Below are positions 8,133 through 14,688 of a stretch of DNA of 30,547 nt, piece after piece. The number at the start of each line of letters is the position of its first letter. Position 1 is the stretch's first letter. This DNA comes from JAYVJH01 sp043777595 (GTDB lineage: Bacteria; Bacteroidota; Bacteroidia; Cytophagales; Spirosomataceae), in NCBI GenBank assembly GCA_043777595.1, contig JAYWHT010000102.1:1-30547 (forward strand), written 5' to 3'. The position numbers and the translations under genes are program-made. The notes beneath the pieces were generated by a model. The model saw only the letters and a program-made list of their open reading frames with translations, was not told the origin of the DNA and searched no databases.

Positions 8133-8477
8133 TCAAAGGGTTACTATTTCTGTAATTTCGGCCTCGTCGATTTCTTTTCTTACGCCCCACCCGCACACAA
8201 TCGCTTTTTTGTTTTTAGTCAGCGTATATCTCACTTTTACGTCTATGTCATAAGTGCCATTTGATGCTATTTTTGAGGCTACGTTGTCTATTAGTTTTTG
8301 AGATGCTGTGCTGGGCGCATATACCTCATTACCAACTACCAACCGCCAGCTACAACCATCGATGGCTATGTTATTGACGAGTTGGGCTTGGACTAACTCT
8401 GTTTTTATTTCTTGTTTTTCGCACATTTGGGCCGAGAACAAAAAAAACAAAAAGGCAAAAGTGATTGTATTTTTCAT
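8133..8477 (-). CDS. Small exported protein of unknown function
   Basis: A 114-residue protein with a clear signal peptide (MKNTITFAFLFFLFSAQMC). The Cys at residue 19 could be a lipobox cysteine (SAQMC), but the preceding residues are not the usual ones, so lipoprotein status is uncertain. The mature part has IDGCSWRLVVGNEVYAP and IVCGWGVRKEIDEAEITEI, with two further Cys that might form a disulfide, and looks like a compact beta-rich domain. No family recognised. It converges on the tRNA-Met terminator and diverges from the M43 protease gene. A -7 box lies 34 bp upstream. Confidence 0.75.
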   Translation of the reverse strand: MKNTITFAFLFFLFSAQMCEKQEIKTELVQAQLVNNIAIDGCSWRLVVGNEVYAPSTASQKLIDNVASKIASNGTYDIDVKVRYTLTKNKKAIVCGWGVRKEIDEAEITEIVTL

Positions 8478-8510
8478 AGCTTTAAATTTTTAAACTTAAT
8501 ACGACAAACA

Positions 8511-8518
8511 CAAATTTA
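8511..8518 (-). promoter_or_regulatory. -7 box of the small exported protein gene
   Basis: The minus strand reads TAAATTTG, matching TAnnTTTG, 33 bp before the ATG at 8477. No clear -33 TTG is present. Confidence 0.4.
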
Positions 8519-8604
8519 TGGTATTTGTTTGGTTTATTGATTACCGTTTGATAAAAAAAATCAAAGAATATCATAGTTTAGTGATAACCTTTACATAAAA
8601 TTTT

Positions 8605-8612
8605 TATTTTTG
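8605..8612 (+). promoter_or_regulatory. -7 box of the M43 metalloprotease gene
   Basis: TATTTTTG matches TAnnTTTG, 30 bp before the ATG at 8643. A GTG (8581-8583) stands 21 bp upstream in place of the usual TTG. Confidence 0.45.
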
Positions 8613-8642
8613 CACCCAGTACTACCTTACTCATAACTCACA

Positions 8643-10811
8643 ATGAATACAACTACCTTTATCGGAAAGCTACTTACTTCGCTTTTTTTAATCCTGTCAG
8701 TCCAAGTTTATGCACAAAGAGCCGAAGAAGCTGGGCGTATTTGTAATACGTCTAAGATTCACGATGCACTTTTGAGATCAGACCCTGAGTATGCAGCACG
8801 AGTGGCCGAAAACGAAAAAAAACTTCAAGAATACATAAAAAAGAACCCCAACGGGCGCACCTCAGCAACACAAGCCCCACTGCTCACACTCCCACTCATG
8901 ATACACATCATGGACCCCGACGGCTCGGCACTCTACAACCCCACCACTGCCGATATCAACAACATGGTTACGTTTTTAAATCAAGGTTTTAGAAACACCA
9001 TTGCCAACGCCTGCGGCCTTGATATTGAGGTACAGTTTCAGTTGGCAGTTCGCAAACCTGACTGTACAGCCATGACGGGAATCAATACCTATAACCTTAG
9101 CGGTAACGCCGCTTATGTAGCAAATGGTGTCAGATTTACCACCAGTGGCATTAGCGACGCATCGCTCAAAGCGATTCAACAATACGACCCTGCGAGTTAT
9201 ATCAATATCTGGATTGTCAATAAAATTGATGGGGTGGACGGCAACGGTGGTGGTGCATATACGGCGGGGTATTCTTCTTCTCCAGAACAATCCCCAAGTA
9301 CAGACGGTATAGTGATATTAGCCAAAGAGGTGCGGTCTTCTACGCCCATTTCTACAAATACAAGCCGAACACTGATACATGAAATAGGTCATTATCTGGG
9401 TTTGCCCCATACATTCGAGGGCGATGGCTCGCTATTGCCAACTTTTGTAGCCAATCAATGCCCACCAAATGTAAATTGTGCAGTTGATGGGGATAAAGTT
9501 TGTGATACAGAGCCTTACTATTTGCCCAATAACGGTACGGCCATTACCTTTTCGTGTACTGCACCTGCCTCTAACCCATGTACGATGGCTCCATTTGTGG
9601 CCAATGCCAGCGGTTGTACGGTTTTGAACAACTATATGGGCTATGCTTTCAACAGTTGCCAAAGAATGTTTACCGATGGCCAAAAAAACCGTATGAGAGC
9701 CGTTCTCAATACTTCAAGGGCTGGGCTATTAACAAGTTTGGCTCTTACCTCAGCGGCAGCAGGACCAGTAGCAGCTTGTACTCCAACAGCCCCAAATGGT
9801 GTGGGTAATTTTTTTGGTATAAGCAATATTACATTTAATAACCTCAATATAACATCGTCAATATCAAAACCAGACGGGACAACGTATATAGATAGAACAT
9901 GCACCCAAAAATCGTCCGTCATTGCTGGTACATCTTACCCTTTGTCGATTACGACACCTAACAGCCAATGTCGTAAGGTATTTGTCGATTGGAATAATGA
10001 CGGTATATTTGACCCTGTTACTGAGTTGGCCTATAGTGGTACAGGCTCTAATACCCAATCAGGATCAATTACTATTCCTACAACGGCACTTCCAGGTAGT
10101 CATCGTGCAAGAGTTATTTCGGACGCTGGTAGTTGTAGTTCGCTTTCAAGTTGTAACCTGCCGGGTCTATCTGGTTTGTACACCGATCCGATGACTATGG
10201 CCACCCAGCCCTATGGAAGTGGCCAAGCCGAAGATTTTACGTTAGATGTAACCAATCCTTTTCCCGTTAATCTACTTTCATTTACGGCAAATGCCACAAA
10301 CAACCGCACAGTAGAAATAAAATGGGAGACGGCAACCGAAGAAAATTCAGACTATTTTGTGGTAGAGCGTAGCGAAAACTTAAAAACATTCGAGCAAGTA
10401 GCACGGGTACAGTCGGCAGGCAATACGTCCGAGCGCCGCTCGTATAGTACCATCGATAGCAACCCAACGGTTGGCACAAACTACTACCGCCTCAAAGAGT
10501 TTGCAGTAGGTGGCTCGCCACGTACATATTCACCTGTGGCCGTCAATGTCGATGCCAACAATGCTGGCACGATTGTTTATCCAAATCCAAACAATGGTAT
10601 ATTTATGGTTTCGTTACCAAGTGATTTATCCGAAACGGCTACGTTCAGATTGTCCAATATTTTGGGTACAACCATTTTGCTACAAGCCGAAAAAGCAGGT
10701 GCTGGTCAGTTTAAACTAAAAGCTATCAACAAACTACCGATAGGGGTGTATGTACTGACAGTCCAGACCGATGGCAGCGTTCGTAATGTCAAGGTAATAG
10801 TACAAGAATAG
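8643..10811 (+). CDS. Secreted M43-type zinc metalloprotease with GEVED-like and T9SS sorting domains
   Basis: A 722-residue secreted protease of the pappalysin/cytophagalysin (M43) group. A signal peptide spans residues 1-24 (ends VQVYAQ). The catalytic domain holds the zinc motif HEIGHYLGLPH (246-256: ligands His246, His250, His256, catalytic Glu247) and a Met-turn at NNYMGYA (Met332). Next comes a GEVED-type beta domain (CRKVFVDWNNDGIFD to GSGQAEDFTLDV), then a fibronectin-III-like module (PVNLLSFTA to YYRLKEF). The T9SS type A sorting domain begins at YPNPNNGIF and ends GVYVLTVQTDG then VKVIVQE. It is probably exported by T9SS and either released or anchored at the surface. Its substrate is unknown, and no T9SS machinery gene is in the window. 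Confidence 0.93.
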   Translation: MNTTTFIGKLLTSLFLILSVQVYAQRAEEAGRICNTSKIHDALLRSDPEYAARVAENEKKLQEYIKKNPNGRTSATQAPLLTLPLMIHIMDPDGSALYNPTTADINNMVTFLNQGFRNTIANACGLDIEVQFQLAVRKPDCTAMTGINTYNLSGNAAYVANGVRFTTSGISDASLKAIQQYDPASYINIWIVNKIDGVDGNGGGAYTAGYSSSPEQSPSTDGIVILAKEVRSSTPISTNTSRTLIHEIGHYLGLPHTFEGDGSLLPTFVANQCPPNVNCAVDGDKVCDTEPYYLPNNGTAITFSCTAPASNPCTMAPFVANASGCTVLNNYMGYAFNSCQRMFTDGQKNRMRAVLNTSRAGLLTSLALTSAAAGPVAACTPTAPNGVGNFFGISNITFNNLNITSSISKPDGTTYIDRTCTQKSSVIAGTSYPLSITTPNSQCRKVFVDWNNDGIFDPVTELAYSGTGSNTQSGSITIPTTALPGSHRARVISDAGSCSSLSSCNLPGLSGLYTDPMTMATQPYGSGQAEDFTLDVTNPFPVNLLSFTANATNNRTVEIKWETATEENSDYFVVERSENLKTFEQVARVQSAGNTSERRSYSTIDSNPTVGTNYYRLKEFAVGGSPRTYSPVAVNVDANNAGTIVYPNPNNGIFMVSLPSDLSETATFRLSNILGTTILLQAEKAGAGQFKLKAINKLPIGVYVLTVQTDGSVRNVKVIVQE

Positions 10812-10913
10812 ATTTGAGTATTCAGTACTTACTTAATTTTACCATTGTACTCTAACAAAAATGTGGCTTGTAAGATTGTTCAAGGTATATTTTTTTGAGG
10901 TTTCTGTTAAAAC

Positions 10914-11020
10914 TTAAGTACTTATTCAAAGCTAATACGGTGTTTTAATTTCGATAACTTACTGATTAACAGCATTGTATTTGACTCACAACACCGTACT
11001 ATATACTCACGACTACTTAA
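10914..11020 (-). repeat. TTAA-bounded 107-bp dispersed repeat, copy B
   Basis: Full-length copy in minus orientation, TTAAGTA...TACTTAA at its ends. It is nearly identical to copy E (26037-26143). An inner pair TACGGTGT/ACACCGTA is perfectly complementary in this copy. It lies about 100 bp past the M43 protease stop and shares its last TTAA (11017-11020) with copy C. Confidence 0.85.
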
Positions 11021-11123
11021 GGAGTCGTATGTTTGTAGTCTTGTGTCGTGAGTTAAGTATAATACTGTAAATCAGTGGGTTATAAAAACAGAAATGCCTT
11101 ATTATTTTTGTTTAAATACTTAA
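11017..11123 (+). repeat. TTAA-bounded 107-bp dispersed repeat, copy C (diverged)
   Basis: Plus-orientation copy, head-to-head with copy B and sharing TTAA 11017-11020. It has the same 107-bp length but is the most diverged of the five (for example AAATACTTAA instead of AAGTACTTAA at the end), suggesting an older insertion. Confidence 0.8.
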
Positions 11124-11206
11124 ATTCAGCAAACGATAGGTGTGTTATTGCATAAATTCAATCAAATCAAGAATTATTGACTTTTTCAGAAAAAATAGGT
11201 CGTCAT

Positions 11207-11237
11207 TTTGTTTTGATGATTTAGGTACATAGCTTTC
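11207..11237 (+). promoter_or_regulatory. Candidate promoter of the DUF1501 gene
   Basis: TTTG (11207-11210), a 19-bp spacer and TAGCTTTC (11230-11237, one mismatch to TAnnTTTG). The predicted start near 11243 leaves a leader of about 50 nt. Between copy C and this promoter I see nothing else. Confidence 0.5.
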
Positions 11238-11293
11238 GCAAAAATAAAAGTATTAAATTGCCCCACAAAGTTAGTTACTCAAAGCACACTACT

Positions 11294-12772
11294 ATGAAAC
11301 TACAAGACGAACTCAGACTCAGCGCAGGGTTACTCGACACTCGGCGGCATTTTTTAAAACAGTGTACGTCAGGTATTGGGGCTATGGCCATGGGAACGCT
11401 CTTTGGTGGCTGCAATACCAACAAACTCGCTGGCACACCGTCCATAGTGGCCGACCTGTCGGGTATCAAAGCCGCACAATTTGTAGCCAAAGCCAAAACA
11501 GTTATTTTTATACACTTGGCAGGCTCACCGTCGCAGTTGGAACTTTACGATTATAAACCAGAACTGACCAAAATGGACGGAAAGCCATGCCCAGATTCGT
11601 TTTTGGAGGGCAAAAAATTTGCATTCATCAGAGGTGTGCCTAATATGCTGGGTTCGGTTGGTAAGTTTAAGCAACATGGCCAGTCTGGGGCGTGGCTGTC
11701 AGACTATTTTAGTTATTTGCCACAAGTGGCCGACGAAATTACGTTTCTGAAAGCGATGTACACCGACCAGTTCAACCATGCGCCCGCACAGTTGTTTATG
11801 CAAACAGGCAGCGCACGGCTCGGCAAACCCTCGATGGGGTCGTGGGTAACGTATGGTCTTGGTACAGACAACGCCAATTTGCCAGGCTTTATGGTGCTTG
11901 TGTCGGGCGGCAATAATCCTGATGCAGGAAAATCTATTTGGGGGTCGGGTTTTTTGCCTTCTATCTATCAAGGAGTGCAATGTCGGTCTGAGGGTGAGCC
12001 TGTTTTGTTTTTGAACGACCCCAACGGACTTGACAGAAACTTACGCAAAAAAGCAATGGATGCATTATCAGAAGTAAATAAACAACAATACGAAACTTTT
12101 AAAGACCCCGAAACGCTCGCACGTATTGCCCAATACGAAATGGCTTTTAAGATGCAAGTGTCTGTACCCGAAGTGATGGACATTAGCAAAGAGCCAGCGT
12201 ATATTCAAGAACTGTACGGCACCAAGCCTGGCCAACCATCATTTGCCAACAACTGTCTGCTTGCCAGAAAGTTAGTAGAAAAAGGCGTGCGTTTTGTACA
12301 ACTCTACGACTGGGGCTGGGACACCCACGGCAACGTCAAAGAAGGCTCGCTCGAACACGGCCTCCGTGATAAAGTAAAAGAAATAGACCAACCCATAACA
12401 GCCCTCCTGCTCGACCTAAAACAACGAGGACTACTCGACGAAACGCTGGTAGTGTGCGGTACAGAATTTGGCCGAACACCTATGCAAGAAAACCGAAACG
12501 GCAAGACGATGCCCTTTAAAGGCCGAGACCACCACACAGATGCTTTTACGTGCTGGCTCGCTGGCGGAGGCATCAAGCGAGGGTTTAGTATGGGCGAAAG
12601 TGACGAGTTTGGCTACACGGGTATCAGCGACCGCACCCACGTACACGACCTGCAAGCAACAATTTTGAACCAATTGGGCTTTAATCACGAGAAACTCACT
12701 TATGAATTTCAGGGCCGTCCGTTTAGACTAACAGACGTGGGAGGCAAAGTAATAACTAAGGTAATAGCCTGA
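11294..12772 (+). CDS. DUF1501 family protein with Tat-type signal
   Basis: 492 residues from the ATG at 11294; a TTG 36 bp upstream is unlikely. The N-terminus has a twin-arginine motif (DTRRHFLKQ), a hydrophobic stretch (GIGAMAMGTLFGG) and a Cys that may be lipidated (GGC), so export is folded, by Tat. The body follows DUF1501, a branch of the alkaline-phosphatase/sulfatase superfamily: IFIHLAGSPSQLELYDYKP, FNHAPAQLFMQTGS, SMGSWVTYGLG, YDWGWDTHG, VCGTEFGRTP, GRDHHTDAF and WLAGGGIKRG. DUF1501 genes usually follow a DUF1549/DUF1553 cytochrome gene; none is present here. Substrate unknown. Confidence 0.9.
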   Translation: MKLQDELRLSAGLLDTRRHFLKQCTSGIGAMAMGTLFGGCNTNKLAGTPSIVADLSGIKAAQFVAKAKTVIFIHLAGSPSQLELYDYKPELTKMDGKPCPDSFLEGKKFAFIRGVPNMLGSVGKFKQHGQSGAWLSDYFSYLPQVADEITFLKAMYTDQFNHAPAQLFMQTGSARLGKPSMGSWVTYGLGTDNANLPGFMVLVSGGNNPDAGKSIWGSGFLPSIYQGVQCRSEGEPVLFLNDPNGLDRNLRKKAMDALSEVNKQQYETFKDPETLARIAQYEMAFKMQVSVPEVMDISKEPAYIQELYGTKPGQPSFANNCLLARKLVEKGVRFVQLYDWGWDTHGNVKEGSLEHGLRDKVKEIDQPITALLLDLKQRGLLDETLVVCGTEFGRTPMQENRNGKTMPFKGRDHHTDAFTCWLAGGGIKRGFSMGESDEFGYTGISDRTHVHDLQATILNQLGFNHEKLTYEFQGRPFRLTDVGGKVITKVIA

Positions 12773-13536
12773 ACTTAGGCCGCACAAAACTCCCACAAAG
12801 GTTTTCACAATTTTTCCTGGGTTTTTATGAGAGATGATACTTTATTTTTTTTAACCCCTTGACTTTTGTTTTTTTGAGGGCGTTTTGTATTTCTATTACT
12901 ACAGAGACCACAGAAAGGCCATTGTGAAGATGAAATTTTTGTTCCAAAAACGATACTTTTGCCGACAAAAAAAACATATTCACTGCACACTCCAAGGCTC
13001 TGTTTTGTCCGATAATAACCTATCTTGTAACTCCAGATATTAACATCACCACAGTGTCGTTTGCCTTCCAAACCAAGCAAAGAGCATTCTGGCTGTACGA
13101 CTACGGCACTCTCACAGGCTTAGAGTATCGTAGCGTTGTAGTTCAAAAACCAATATAACCAATGGCAGACTACACTGATGATGTTTGGCTTTTGCCAATC
13201 AAAATGCCTGTATCAGTCTTGAAATTAAGTATATTTTAGTGTTTTGCTTTCCATAAATTACGACTGCACTACACCTCGTTCAGTCGCTTTTTAAGAAATT
13301 GATTTTCTTTTGCTCTTGCCTGAGCTTTCAACTGCCGGGTATTATCTATGTTTCTGTCTTGTCTGTTGGGCAAGTCCCTCCTTTTTTTGTCTATTTCACG
13401 ACACAAAAATTAGGAAGATTTTTTAGCTTTATTTGAACGAATTAAGCTGAGGCCTCATCGCTAAGGATAGGGTTATTTTGGGGATATAAAGTTGGTTTTT
13501 TGTAGATTTTGCCTAAGTCCTACTTCAATCTCAAAT
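12773..13536. other. Gene-poor 764-bp stretch
   Basis: No supportable complete gene. A minus-strand frame at 12805-13080 starts only with TTG and resembles nothing I know. A plus-strand frame from about 12933 to 13155 stays open for some 75 codons but has no ATG. A short coding-like remnant is at 13269-13406 (listed separately). There is no copy of the dispersed repeats and no clear terminator. The stretch may be decayed accessory DNA. Confidence 0.5.
13269..13406 (-). pseudogene. Possible remnant of a charged helical protein (transposon-like)
   Basis: A frame between TAA and TAG reads EIDKKRRDLPNRQDRNIDNT then RQLKAQARAKENQFLKKRLNEV. Highly charged, strongly helical composition of this kind is found in leader segments of some transposase genes. 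There is no ATG (only TTG at 13404-13406), and it is cut off by a stop. I do not recognise the family with confidence, so this is a guess from composition. Confidence 0.3.
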
Positions 13537-13782
13537 TTAGGCTTTCTTTGCGTATCTTTTGTTAAACTTATCGACACGGCCTGTGATGTCGAGCAATGTG
13601 TTTTTGCCAGTGTAGAACGGGTGCGACTTTGAGCTAACCTCTACTTTGAATACTGGATACGTTTTTCCTTCAAAATCGATAGTTTCCTTTGTTGGAGCGC
13701 ATGAACGAGTAATAAATTTGTCTTCGCTCGAAAGATCTAAAAAAACGACCTCTCTATAATCTGGGTGAATACCTTGTTTCAT
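13537..13782 (-). CDS. rpmE2: 50S ribosomal protein L31 type B
   Basis: Large-subunit ribosomal protein. The 81-residue form starts MKQGIHPDYREVVFLDLSS and contains the L31 core SSKSHPFYTGKNTLLDITGRVDKF. It lacks the CxxC zinc motif of type A L31, so it is the zinc-independent type B form; it has a single Cys (SCAPT). In many bacteria type B L31 substitutes for type A under zinc limitation, but a type-B-only genome is also common in this phylum. It has a textbook promoter 42 bp upstream and diverges from purQ. Confidence 0.97.
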   Translation of the reverse strand: MKQGIHPDYREVVFLDLSSEDKFITRSCAPTKETIDFEGKTYPVFKVEVSSKSHPFYTGKNTLLDITGRVDKFNKRYAKKA

Positions 13783-13823
13783 TGTTTTATTTTTGTAATT
13801 GTATATATCTTAGAATTGGGTTG

Positions 13824-13854
13824 CAAAATTAGGGCTATTATTTGATTTTTCAAA
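13824..13854 (-). promoter_or_regulatory. Promoter of rpmE2
   Basis: The minus strand carries TTTG (13854-13851), a 19-bp spacer and TAATTTTG (13831-13824), a full match at both boxes. The predicted leader is about 35 nt. No Zur-like palindrome was noticed. Confidence 0.75.
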
Positions 13855-13947
13855 TAACGATACTAAGAATTTATTTAGTACCAGTGCTTTATTTTGGCTT
13901 TGATGTCTAAAATCAGTATTTAATAAATAGTTTCGGCAAAGTTTTTT

Positions 13948-13955
13948 TAACTTTG
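13948..13955 (+). promoter_or_regulatory. -7 box of purQ
   Basis: TAACTTTG matches TAnnTTTG and ends 23 bp before the purQ ATG. No TTG at the normal distance. Confidence 0.45.
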
Positions 13956-13978
13956 CGACCTTAAAAACAGACAATAAT

Positions 13979-14668
13979 ATGAAATTTGGTGTAGTGGTTT
14001 TTCCTGGTTCAAATTGCGACGACGATACGGTTTTTGCATTACAAATCAATTTAAGTCAAGAAGTAGTCAAGCTCTGGCACAAAGATACAGACCTGCAAGG
14101 TTGCGATTTTGTGATATTACCGGGAGGCTTTTCGTATGGCGACTACCTGCGTTCAGGGGCTATTGCTCGGTTTTCGCCTATCATGAACGAGGTCATCGCT
14201 CATGCCAATCGGGGCGGGTATGTGATGGGTATTTGTAATGGCTTTCAGATTGTGTGCGAGGCGGGTCTTGCGCCAGGGGTATTGCTCCGCAACAGCGGAC
14301 AGAAGTTTATCAGTAAAAATATTTACCTAAAAGGACAAACCAATAACTCACTATTGACCAATGAATTAGACTTAGTGCGGGCCTACAAAATACCCATTGC
14401 CCATGCCGAAGGGCGGTACTTTACAGACACCGAAACCCTCAAAAGTCTCAATGATAACGACCAAATATTGTTTAAATATTGCGACCAAAACGGCAACGTT
14501 ACCGCCGAAGCCAATCCAAACGGTAGCTTAGACAATATTGCAGGCGTTTGTAACGTTTCTCGTAATGTATTTGGCATGATGCCCCACCCCGAGCGAGCCT
14601 CCGATCCTGCTCTTGGCAATACCGACGGCAAACTGATTTTAGAACAGATTTTGACGGTATTGGTCTAA
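13979..14668 (+). CDS. purQ: Phosphoribosylformylglycinamidine synthase, glutaminase subunit PurQ
   Basis: Class I glutamine amidotransferase that supplies ammonia to PurL for step four of IMP synthesis (FGAR to FGAM). The 229 residues match the stand-alone PurQ length. MKFGVVVFPGSNCDDD is the family N-terminus. The nucleophile Cys86 is in GICNGFQ, and the His203/Glu205 of the triad are in MPHPERA. It is separate from PurL, so the organism should use the multi-subunit PurL/PurQ/PurS enzyme rather than the fused form. Divergent from rpmE2; the AsmA-like gene starts 20 bp downstream. Confidence 0.97.
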   Translation: MKFGVVVFPGSNCDDDTVFALQINLSQEVVKLWHKDTDLQGCDFVILPGGFSYGDYLRSGAIARFSPIMNEVIAHANRGGYVMGICNGFQIVCEAGLAPGVLLRNSGQKFISKNIYLKGQTNNSLLTNELDLVRAYKIPIAHAEGRYFTDTETLKSLNDNDQILFKYCDQNGNVTAEANPNGSLDNIAGVCNVSRNVFGMMPHPERASDPALGNTDGKLILEQILTVLV

Positions 14669-14688
14669 TAATTAATAAAAACCATAAA

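Noticed and set aside
12805..13080. 91-codon minus-strand frame downstream of the DUF1501 gene
   Set aside because: Starts only with TTG, has no upstream signal and no recognisable motif; composition looks random.
12933..13155. Plus-strand open frame of about 75 codons without ATG
   Set aside because: No start codon and no family resemblance; likely chance in a decayed region.
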